The position numbers and the translations under genes were made by a program. Source: Diphasiastrum complanatum (taxonomy: Eukaryota; Streptophyta; Lycopodiopsida; Lycopodiales; Lycopodiaceae). Taken from it: a DNA stretch of 64,000 nt. Location of the stretch: contig CM055094.1 in assembly GCA_029204225.1 (NCBI GenBank), positions 9,967,234 to 10,031,233 of the forward strand. Reading direction: 5' to 3'. This document shows, piece by piece, positions 54,998-64,000 of this stretch. The notes under the pieces were generated by a model. That model did not search any database. It saw only the letters and a list, made by a program, of their open reading frames with translations, and was not told the origin of the DNA. Numbering within the stretch: the stretch's first letter is position 1; each line of letters begins with the position of its first letter.

Positions 54998-56135
54998 GGA
55001 TTTGGGGTGCTCGGGGTTGGGAGCAGTCCGGGGCCCCATCCACACCAACCTTCGGATTGGAGTGTGGAATTGTGCGGGCATACACTCATCTTCCACGACA
55101 GGAGATCTGGTTGACTTTATCGCAGGCAGAGACATATTATTCATCATGGAGACACACGAGAGCCTAGAGCGAGGACTTCCTTCCTTTTCTGGATATAGAT
55201 GGGACTCAATATTCCGACGAGAGACTAGATCTGCCAATGGCCGAGGTTCAGGTGGGGTCGCATGTCTGTACCGAGAGACTCTCCATTCGAGTATTGACTT
55301 CATCCGACATGACAAGCAGGCCCGCTACATATGGACTCGCATTGTGGGTCAAGATATTGGTTTGGACAGAGATCTTTTTGTTGCAGCATGTTACTTTTCA
55401 CCAGAGTCCTCATCTTTTGTGGAGGGTATTGGATCCCCATATTAGGACCTCTCACCAGATATTATCAGATTCTCAGAGCAGGGGCATATTCTCCTCACAG
55501 GGGACTTTAATGCCCGGACATCTTCGAGACAGACAGAGTTCTTCAACATCTCCGATCAGCTGCGTGTTCGTGCCCTTGACAGTGATATGCTTGGGGTTAC
55601 CAGGACCTCCGCGGACAGTTTGGGACCTATTACTTCATATGGTGAGCACTTACTGCAGTTTGGAGAGGCGCATGAGCTAGCCATTTTTAATGGCTTACCC
55701 TGCTGGCCACATTCAGACAGCTATACATGCCATCCTCACAGTGGAGGACATAGTGTCGTTGATTATCTCATGGGGTCACCATCTTTTGTACCCATAGTCT
55801 TTGACTTCCGCATTTCTCCCACCACCCTCTCTGATCACTCATTTCTCTCATTCGATATCGGCCACGTCCCATCCACTCACTCATCTACACTACCCTTGAT
55901 TACCCAATCACCCACGTACACATTTGATCCCATTTACATGCCACTTTACCGGCAGTCCTTGGCCTCACTTTTATACTCCTTTCCTCAAGACAGTCCAGTC
56001 GACACCCAGGCTTCTTTTCTCACCACCTCTCTCCATGCGGCTGCATCACATCAGATCATTCTGGCAGAGTTTACAGTTCCACCCATTCAGCTTGCTGCCA
56101 TCTTTCAACTTATCACATACATTCAAAGAGTTTGA
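54918..56135 (+). pseudogene. LINE 7 ORF2 N-terminal endonuclease, fused to the C-terminal region
   Basis: MSLADEPFIGIDECAF at 54918 resembles MSLVDESF in LINE 2, supporting this as the ORF2 start inside the ORF1 end. Motifs: GVWNCAGIHSSS, METHESLERGLPSFSG, RDLFVAACYFSPESSSFVEG, GDFNARTSSRQTEF, SGGHSVVDYLMGSPSF and SDHSFLSF. A stop at 55,445 and a frame change near 55,590 break the gene. Near 56,046 the text jumps from SLHAAAS to HQIILAEF, deleting the RT. Confidence 0.75.
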
Positions 56136-57035
56136 TTATTTCCATTGGATGAGTAGGGATATTCACAGGCAACACTTACTTCATCTCAGCATCTTCATAG
56201 TCAGGGCTTTCATCTATCTTGGTTTTCTCAAGTCTCTCGTGTACTTGACACACTGGGCATTTCTATCATGGACCTTCCATTGGGCACCCATACGACATTA
56301 GACAGTTCTTGTATAGAGCTGATTTGAGCTGAGCATGGTAGGGCCACCTAGGGGTCAAACCCTACTATGATCGGACTCACTTCCTGGAGTTGGATACAGT
56401 AGGGTTCCCAATTCTACCATGTTATTTGGACTCACGATTATCACATGGTTTGAGGTTCCTATTGGGTCAGTTCACATCAGCTTATGATTGGGACTGGGCG
56501 TTTTCAGAACACCTCACAAGAGGATCGGATTTGCCCTATGTGCTCACTATCCGAGATAGAGTCCGAGGAGCACTTTTTATTTAGATGTCCAGCTTACTAT
56601 GAGATTAGAGAGAGATATTCTTGTCTTTTTCGAGATGCACTAGTCGCTCTATGGTCGATAATAGCATATGAGGATCCACGTTGTGTTGCACTCAAGATCA
56701 GGGAGATGCTACTTCTGCGATAGGATTTATGTCAACCAATTCAGTCTAGTCACTCAGAGACACAGCTCCAGATCACATCCTTCTTCTTGAGCTGGAGGTT
56801 ATGGCTTGACCCAGACTCAGACTATAGTGATTTTGATGACGACTCCCGACACAGAGATGTGAGACGGCGTACCCTTCAGATTGCTCGTGGGATCACTGAC
56901 ATGAGGAGACACACACTTCACAGACGACCTCCTAGACGTCGTCATCAGCAGACATCACCCCCAGCTGCAGTCTCCATACATCATTCTTTAGCAGGATTTG
57001 ATTTGATTGATGATTCTATGATGGGCACATCATGA
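56136..57035 (+). pseudogene. LINE 7 ORF2 C-terminal region
   Basis: Degraded frames show YLDSRLSHGLRFLLGQF, the finger RICPMCSLSEIESEEHFLF and RCPAYYEIRERYSCLF, and LKIREMLLLR near 56,720. A His/Arg-rich segment follows (57,035). Several stops occur. Confidence 0.7.
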
Positions 57036-57114
57036 ACACCATCACCACCACCATAGTTACATTTGCAGTTACTAGTAGTTAGCAGATATTGGTAGTAGTT
57101 GTTTTAGTTATATG

Positions 57115-57914
57115 CATAGTTGCAGCGAATCTCGATTTGCTGGGTCTGCGAATCGCAAAAAAAAAAAAAATTTTTTTTTTTTTTTTTGAAAAAATAGCTT
57201 ATTGCTGAAATTTTTTTAGGGGATCAATGGTCAAACCAGCGTTTTGCCTCTCAGAAGTGCAGTAGATGAGGCACAAACAGATCTTATTTTCAGTAGCTAT
57301 CCGATTGTCATTTGCTCTGGTTTTCAGTAAATGTTAATGCTACAGTTTGGACTATCAACTGTATGGATGATGATCACTTTTGCAATTGGTTCACTGGAGA
57401 TGTGAGTGCAATGTACATACAGTTGGGGGCATAAATATTGGGCCCTTCTCGGCGCGCATTTGGACCCCATTTTTATCTACAGAGGGGCGGTGGCATTTTT
57501 ATCTACAGTGTCTATATAGCAAGAAGCTCTAGGGGGTTCGGGGGACAGTAGCCCCCCGGGAAACGGGGTGTTCGGGGGGCGGTAGCCCCCTGGTGGGGGG
57601 TTTGGGGGGCAACGCCCCCCAACGGTGGGGTCCGGGGGCGGGGTCCCGACGGTAAGGCCTCTTCATGATTTGGCCTTCAAACTCCCCGAGTGAAAACACA
57701 CTTTTTGGTGTTTCGCACCCGAAACAGTCGGCAAACTACACAATCATAATCCCCTCGATCAGAGCTTTCATCTAATACCCATATTGCCTAAAAAAATTTC
57801 AAAAAAAAAAAAAATTGATTCTACGCGATTCTGGGAAAATCCCGAATCGCGAATCGGAATCGCGATTCTGATCACGATTCTGAATCGCGATTCGGGAATC
57901 ATATAGTCATATAA
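57115..57914. mobile_element. hAT-like MITE, word GAATCGCGATTC, near-perfect TSD
   Basis: GTTATATG (57107-57114) and CTTATATG (57915-57922) form an 8-bp duplication with one mismatch, inside the LINE 7 3' UTR. The left end is CATAGTTGCAGCGAATC; right subterminal DNA has CGCGATTCTG and GAATCGCGATTCGG. The interior closely matches the MITE at 29355-30033 in several long blocks, although the terminal palindromes differ. Confidence 0.75.
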
Positions 57915-58194
57915 CTTATATGACAGTATGTATCTATGGCTCTCACATGACCATTGTAGCATTATATCATTGTGTCATTGTATCAGCTGTAGTTTCTTTT
58001 AGTTATGCAGAATTTGTCTATTTATTTATTTAGAGTTTACTCTAGAGTACTTTGAGTTTTTATTTTGGAGACTTGAAATGTACTTCTTGGTCTTGTTTAT
58101 GCTCTTTAGCATTCAGGAACAATTCTCTCTCTTTCTCTGAATCTATCCATGATGAGATTCCTCACACCGGCTGTGCTCCAACTGTTTAGCCTAT

Positions 58195-59335
58195 GTTACC
58201 AGTCGATTCGAATTGGCCGGTTCGATTGGGCCCATTCATCTGGTTAAAACCAGTCTGGCCGGTTCGGTTCGAATCGGAAAATGTTTCAAACTGGAAAAAA
58301 AAATTATGTTTTTGGTTTTTTTAAGTTCCTAAGCCTTCTATTCTTACAAAAAGTTTCTAAATGCTAGTTCCAATGGTTTATATACTACTACTAGTAAGCA
58401 TAGTTCCTACAAAAGGAACAGAACCATTCCTAGGTGCGGGTCTTTACCGTTTCTAAATCACCAAAGGAACGGTTGTGATTGTTTGTAAGAAAAAACAGAT
58501 TGTGAAAAACAAATTTTTTGTAGAAAAAACAGTTGTTCCTATCTGTCGTTCCTGTCTGATCAGAATTTGATCTTTCCTATTCTTGTGAGGCTGTGGGTTA
58601 AACACATCAGAAAAAATCATTTTGATCGTTCCTATGTGCTGTTTCTATCTAAACCAACTCTGATCTCGGTTCATGTTCCTGTGAGGTTGTGTTGTTGTGG
58701 GTTAATCGAATCAGAAACGCTCCTGTCTGATCGGGACAACACCTCAGACGTCGCGCGATCCAAGCGCAAAGCTGTTTCCAGAGCTATGGTGGAGCCCGTT
58801 CTTGAAAACCGTTCGTTAGGAACAGAATGCCCGTTCCTAAGGAACGGAACAGTACCCATTCCTAAGGAAAAACCTTATGGACGGGTTTCACTGCTAGTAA
58901 CTAATGTGTTTATGACACGTGCATGGATTAGTCTACATGTTTGTGCATTGAGCAATTTGAGCTGTGAACAGAAACTTATGCAAATGAACAAATATGAATG
59001 ATGTAAAAAAATGCCAAAGTCCAATTTTAATGTTCATGAATCATTAGCGGACCAAACGTGATAAAAGTCAAAATATAAATCAGAATACTCAAAATTCATA
59101 TCCTTAGAAACTAATAAAAGTGGTAATCAACAATGAATCGGGCCTCTTTCCCCCCCCCAGTTTGAACCGGATTTCGATTCGAAGCAGCTCCGAACAATTC
59201 GAACCGCGGCGGTATTTATATCCTTAGAAACTAATAAAAGTGCTAATCAACAATGAATCGGGCTTCTTTTCGAAGCAGCTCCGAACGATTTTGAACTGCG
59301 GTTCGAGGTTCGAACCGTGGTTTGTGGCAACTAGA
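58195..59335. other. Palindrome arrays (GATTCGAAT, GGTTCGAACC, GGAACGGTTCC), possible hAT-like elements
   Basis: 58195-58300 has GTCGATTCGAATTGGCC and GGTTCGGTTCGAATCGG. 58383-58465 and 58800-58870 have GGAACGG and CCTAAGGAACGG repeats. 59158-59330 has CGATTCGAAGC and GGTTCGAGGTTCGAACCG. This may be one element with TTCGAA ends and another with GGAACGGTTCC ends nested inside. A 144-codon + frame at 58,567-59,001 covers the interior but has no recognised domain. Confidence 0.45.
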
Positions 59336-59599
59336 TTGCTTACTCCCCTACTCACTACTATGAACTCAATCACAGATGTTGGTATCAAATGTAGCATAAA
59401 GCAGCAAAAAGCATCCACAAAGCATTGTCCAACTAAGAAAACCGTACGATTGTCACTGGCCGCCGATAGGCTCAAGCAGATTTCCAACCAAGATCTCCAA
59501 ATTGTATAACTCCTCTACAAGAAGCTCAAGGTCTCTTAAACGAAATAATGAATAGCCTTAGTGGCTATTTTTACTAAGTAAAACTACCTCCCTTGTTTG

Positions 59600-60350
59600 A
59601 ATGGCTATATATTATATGTCCTTGTTTGGAAAAACAGTGTACCTCAACAAGACAAGTGTTGTGTGTAGAGGCAAGCCTAATATAAAATCCATAGAAATAT
59701 CAGTCCACTGACGATGCAAAATAGGCCAATGTTGAAGAAGGTCAGGACTTTTAGCATGAGAGTACTTGTTTCAAGCTCAAAAGTGTGAATAAGAGTGACT
59801 AAATCATACCGAATATGAGGCCAATAAAGTTAAGGTTTTAATTGAGCAAAAGACTTATGGAAATCGTAGTGATCACCAACCCAAGAATAATGAGAACCAA
59901 ATAATAGTCTAGAATGATTATTGGAAAGATTAGGAACGCAAAGCGCCACAATAATATAAGCGATGATCGACAAGAGAGTAAACCTGATGGTGAATAGATG
60001 AGGGAGGTTGAACAATAGGATAATCATCGCAAAAATTAGGGCAAGTAGAATATGCAGATGAATCCAATCAAGTAAAATAGTAGTGAGAGAGCAGGTAAAC
60101 GGGACAAAGCATCAGCACCCACCCGTGTTACTGTTGTCAAGACGATAGCGCAAATGGTAATGAAAACGTTGTAAGAACTGCATCCAACAAAATTGGTTAT
60201 CACTAAGATGTTTCTGAGTCTCAAGGTAACGCAAAGATTGATGATCAGTTTATACATCGAAAGGCAAGGGCTATAGACAATGACGCCACTTAATAAGGGC
60301 ATGAGTAACCGCTAGTAACTCTTTCTGATGAGTAGAATTATTAGTCTCGT
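59600..60350 (-). pseudogene. Ty3/gypsy pol relic (RNase H and integrase start)
   Basis: On the - strand, from 60,350 down: STHQKELLAVTHALIKWRH, TDHQSLRYLETQKHLSDNQF and WMQFLQRFHYHLRYR (RNase H), then ADALSRLPALS in a neighbouring frame. FHKSFAQLKP, YWPHIRYDLVTLIHTFE and QWTDISMDFIL-like text from the integrase zinc finger and core lie at 59,900-59,620. Many stops. This is an old fragment unrelated to the protease-only elements. Confidence 0.75.
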
Positions 60351-60360
60351 AAGAACATTT

Positions 60361-60379
60361 TTGCAGCGGATCGCGATCC
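60361..60379. other. Single palindromic word GGATCGCGATCC next to the gypsy relic
   Basis: TTGCAGCGGATCGCGATCC is the same terminal sequence as the inverted right end of the MITE at 384-976. It is an isolated end; no partner was found. The following 860 bp (to about 61,240) contain nothing else I can support. Confidence 0.5.
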
Positions 60380-61247
60380 ACTGCAGCTTTGACTGAAATT
60401 GTAGTATTGGCTTCTAGGTTTGTTTTTGGAAGGCTTTAGAAAAATACGTTTAATGTGATTGTAACTTTGGTATGGCCGTGATCAGCTCATTAAGTGCTTT
60501 CCGACAATGTATATTGCTCCTTTGTTAAGCTACCTTAGCATATGTTTCTCAGTTAATAGATTCTACATTGCCAAATCTTTTGGTAGATGCACTGAATGAT
60601 GCTGACAACAATAAAGTGGGTGTTTCTCACTCAACTATCAACGAACACTGCAAGAAGCACTCTTAATTTTTATTGTAATTGCAGAATTAAAAGACTTTCT
60701 CATTAACCTAAGCAACATCAAGAACATAATGATAATATACGTAATCTCACAAGAATATGTATGATCTTTCCTTGCTTCTCCACACTTCAAAACAAATCTT
60801 CTACTGAAGAACACACCCTCTCCACCTTCAAAATGATGTTCTCCACTCTCAAAATGACATTCTCCACATGCTTGGCTCACAAGTTCACATGTCTCCAATA
60901 TCATGTTAAAAATGGATGCTAGATTGAGTTAGGCACAAAAAAATGTCACACACCATTACGATAGAAAAGCAAAAAGCTGCAGAAAGAAACCATTGTTCAC
61001 TCTGAGTTTTTGTGGATTATATATGGACGTCTTTTTTCTATGAGTGAGCATGACCCCTTCAAGTAGTGATTTTGATTGCTAGATGCCCTTTCAGCTATCC
61101 TCAAACATATGTCATGTGCTAGTGTAAGTTTCTTTCATATTCAAAATAATCTTCCTCGCACCCACTAGATGTTTCGAGCTCAGATGTACTGTTTTTGATA
61201 CAAAGAAGATCAGCAAAGCTTCTTTTTCTTCTTCTTTGGAATCTTAG

Positions 61248-62180
61248 TTGCCCGTTCCGGAACTTGGCCAATTTTTTTTTTGAAAAAATACGTAGTTTTT
61301 AACAAAGCACTGGAGATTAAGGAACACAATCAAGATATATAGCGTGGCTCAGAAAGTGATGCTAGCTCAGATATAGATAACGTGGTGTTTAACAAAGCAA
61401 TTGAGATTAAGGAATGGTCAGAGTAGTATTTCGGACTCCGAATATAAGGAGGATGGGATGTCGAAGCTACAAGATGTTCCAACTAAGGATCAGCAAGACA
61501 ACAAGCATCCTCATACTGCGGAAAAACGTAGTAATCAAGCACAGTCTCCTACTGGAAACTCTTCCGTTATGCAGATTTGCTTGACGTGACGTTAATGGTG
61601 GTAGGGGCAGTAGCAGCAGTGGTTAATGGATTCGTATTCCCGGCAATGTTCCTCGTTCAGGCCCACGTAATCCACGGTTTTGAGGCTCTCCGCAACGATC
61701 CCTCCAAGCTTACAGAGACCATCTCAAATATAGCGTGGCTCAGACAGCGATCCTGGCTCGGATATAGATAACGTGGTTTTTAACAAAGCAATGGAGATTA
61801 AGGAACAGAGTCAAGATATATAGCGTGGCTCAGACAGCGATCCTAGCTCGGATATATGAATGTGACAGATAGCGATTCTAGGATTAACGTGAGCAGCAGT
61901 CAGAGAAGATAGTGATTCTAGGATCAACGGTTTGTTAAAATCGATTTCTTTGTTAAGAATTACACCATCGATTTCAAAACAATGATTTCAAATCGATTTT
62001 CTGATCTGTAGCGTCCCTCAATATATCATCAAGAAGGAAGATCACGGCCAGCAGGTGGCACTTTGATACCTGGTTTTTTTTTTCTTAAAAAAAACGTTCC
62101 GACCCAGTTCATTCCGGAACGTACTGTACGGAACGTACAGTATGTTTCGACCCAAAAGGGTCGGAACGGGCTTCCAAGTT
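61248..62180. mobile_element. hAT-like element carrying host gene DNA, word GTTCCGGAAC
   Basis: The left end reads TTAGTTGCCCGTTCCGGAAC; the right end has TTCCGGAACG, GTACGGAACGTAC and GGGTCGGAACGGGC (inverted GCCCGTTCCGACC). A/T runs lie inside both ends. The interior has four imperfect repeats of AACAAAGCAATGGAGATTAA and AGCGTGGCTCAGACAGCG, and an ABCB-like exon. Target duplications were not found, so borders are approximate. Confidence 0.5.
61560..61740 (+). pseudogene. Captured fragment of an ABCB (P-glycoprotein-type) transporter
   Basis: A + frame reads LFRYADLLDVTLMVVGAVAA, VVNGFVFPAMFLVQAHVI and HGFEALRNDPSKL. This matches the first transmembrane region of plant ABCB transporters, where F-ADxLD-x-LM-x-G-x-x-AV-x-NG is typical. 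Upstream (61,401-61,560) a polar stretch (DSEYKEDGMSKLQDVPTKDQ) could be the cytosolic N-terminus from another exon, in a different frame. It lies between the ends of a hAT-like element, consistent with transposon capture. It cannot make a transporter. Confidence 0.55.
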
Positions 62181-62189
62181 TGGAACACA

Positions 62190-64000
62190 CTTTCAGCATA
62201 TGCATTCATGTGACATCTTCTGCGTAGAAATTTTCATGGCAGCTTCTTCAGCATAAGCATTTTTTGCAACATCTTTTAGTCTTGGACCTTTTATAGAACT
62301 TACTGACGAGACATTAGTAGTGTTGGCTGTCTATGATTTTTGTTTTTTCCCCTTCTTTATTGTTGGTTTAATATGAATTCTTTGAAATTTTTCAATGCAT
62401 TATGTAGTTAATAAACTTCACCTTACGACATTACTGGCATCTCAAATTAATCTGAACTTGGTTATATTTCATCTAACATGAAGTGTACTCAAATGAAATT
62501 TGTGAATTTGGATAAATCTAATCTCACACGTAGTTAATTCTATATAATATTGAGAACAATGTTTTGTCGATATGGTGGAGTAATGGACATGCCATTATGG
62601 CTTATAATATGGTATTTGGGACCTTACGAATTCATGTAGATCCCCAAAGCATCTAATGGATTGCTTTGGAAAAGTTTGATTACTAGTCATTTTTAGGGGC
62701 CGAATCCATAAGCAAATTGCTAACCTTTTGGGAGGGTTCAAAAAGGAAGGAGTATTGAATCCTTTCATTTTAATATTTGGTAGTTCATGGTTATGCTGAT
62801 GATCTGTGGTAGTATTTTCTTCTAAGAGGGCCTGCAAACCAATTTATTGTTGTGTTTTGATCGTAGTTGGAGATTGATAATTATTAGAAAATTTACCATT
62901 TTATTCATAGATGCATCACGTTTCGGAATGTTTTGGAATTTATCTAGGGTGGCTTCGTAGCATCACAGTTTTTACTTTTAGTTTATCTATTTATCTAGTT
63001 TTAGGTGTCCTAGGAAAAAACAGAAAAACTAGAAAGATTAAAAAAAACAGTAATATATTAGGGGCTTAAATCAATCCCTTCAACGAGATGAAGATAGCAT
63101 GTATATATTATAAATGCAACTTCATGCATGTTTACTGTGAACCATTGTAGTGGATTCAGACCGGAATTTCCAGTGTTGAAGGTCTATGATTTTGCTTTTG
63201 AAGCTTTGAAATCTATTGCCTTCCTCATAGGAAGTTCATTAGTTTTTTTGGAGTTCCGAGCGGGTAAATTTTCTATTAAGAGTTGGTTTTTGAATAAGTA
63301 GGTAAGGTTAGTCATTATATTTGCTGGCATCTTCAAGATCCAAAATTATGCTTTGAAAATCAATATATGCTCTCTAAGGCATGTGCAACGTGTTGGCCCT
63401 TAAGTGTGAGTCGATAGATGTGAATGAGTTTGTGATAAGAGGAATACTGAGATTGAGCATGTATTGCCATTAACAGCTGTGACTAGAGAATATCAAGACA
63501 TGCCATAAACATTGGCAACTTGTATTAGTCCAACTATTGACTTTGAGTGTACTTATTGGGAATTATTACATTGTTTAAGCCAGTACTAGTTGAGCTACTT
63601 GGCTTTTGAGCCCTCAGTCTGACAAATATAGCTTCAATTGACTTGAAAAAACTTGAATTGCAAGCTAACTATCGTGTCCAACCCTAGGGGTAGTCTAATT
63701 GGTTGCGGGCCCAAATTACATAGATGTGTCATGAAGGGACTGATACTCTTGATCCTTATTCCGTAGGCTTGTAAATAAAAGAATTTAAGGTTTTTTTTTG
63801 TCGTTCCGACGCCCCAAAATGTTTCAGAATAATTGTTCCAAAATGATCTGCCAGTGGAACATCATTCTGGTGCAACTTAGATTTTAGTCTACTCGATTCA
63901 CATGATTCTTCGTAGGGGATTTAATAATATCTACTATAAGAGGTGCATGTTCATTGGACTCGACCCAATAGCAGTAGAATGCCATTTTTCTGTGCGCATT
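62190..64000. other. Intron sequence with one more degenerate terminal array
   Basis: AT-rich DNA without a supported gene. CGTTCCGACGCCCC and GGAACATCATTCTGG at 63,800-63,870 resemble the GTTCC word arrays. A short stretch near 63,260 (GKFSIKSWFLNK on +) recalls the end of plant L1 ORF2 proteins, but it is too short to call. Confidence 0.4.

Larger units (their letters stand above)
54482..58140 (+). mobile_element. LINE copy 7, + strand, internally deleted
   Basis: It lies in the SKI2 intron, in the same orientation as the gene. Order: ORF1 (from 54,490), endonuclease, a deletion that removes the whole RT, C-terminal region with the finger to about 56,723, a 3' UTR that contains the MITE 57115-57914, and a tail with the stem-loop ATGCT-CTTT-AGCAT (58099-58112) followed by a TC-rich run. 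It starts inside ORF1, so the 5' end is truncated. Confidence 0.85.

Noticed and set aside
1-64000. tRNA genes, CRISPR arrays, bacterial operons
   Set aside because: No cloverleaf gene was recognised. Repeats here are microsatellites or transposon ends, and the introns show that the DNA is eukaryotic.

Overview
This is nuclear DNA from a land plant with long introns. The clearest host gene is a SKI2-type DExH RNA helicase (cytosolic exosome cofactor) on the + strand. Seven of its exons lie between 24,023 and 54,284. They join in frame, with GT-AG introns of 184 bp to 13.4 kb. No earlier exon was recognised in the first 24 kb and no later exon in the last 9.7 kb, so nearly everything else in the window is probably intronic. 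A gymnosperm, fern, magnoliid or other large-genome plant would fit; the species cannot be fixed from the sequence.

Region 1-22.5 kb is a head-to-tail chain of six LINEs (non-LTR retrotransposons), all on the - strand: two fairly complete copies (5.15-11.18 and 17.58-22.5 kb), two long rearranged copies and two 5'-truncated ones. They encode a coiled-coil ORF1, then an ORF2 with an AP-type endonuclease, a reverse transcriptase and a C-terminal Cys/His finger. Their 3' ends carry a short conserved stem-loop followed by a (TC)n microsatellite instead of poly(A). At most junctions the 5' end of one copy abuts the (TC)n tail of the next. A seventh copy lies on the + strand at 54.5-58.1 kb. A 507-bp piece of 5S rDNA sits inside copy 3, between 69-bp direct repeats.

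Region 25.5-41 kb (two SKI2 introns) holds hAT-like DNA transposons. One, at 30,235-35,686, has a perfect 8-bp target duplication and is nested in the TA-rich middle of a small relative. Its transposase has a BED finger and a DUF659-like core, but the C-terminal dimerisation domain is lost and the gene runs out of frame into a long tail with AT-hooks. A second, convergent ORF encodes a charged coiled-coil protein. Two older hAT pseudogenes lie nearby (27.9-29.3 and 38.0-40.3 kb).

Region 41-50.5 kb contains two Ty3/gypsy-like elements in inverted orientation. Each has an aspartic protease but no RT between the protease and the LTR; one has captured a foreign RT fragment. Region 54-64 kb has LINE 7, a hAT-like MITE, a gypsy pol relic and a hAT-like element that carries a fragment of an ABCB transporter gene.

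The most unusual theme is the ends of the many hAT-like elements. They are built from arrays of short palindromes, often with a CGCG or TTCGAA centre, whose flanking arms differ from element to element (GAAACGCGTTTC, GAATCGCGATTC, GGATCGCGATCC, GTACCGCGGTAC, GGACGCGTCC, GGTTCGAACC). Several also share an outer AGTTGCA. This looks like a set of element-specific terminal 'words'.
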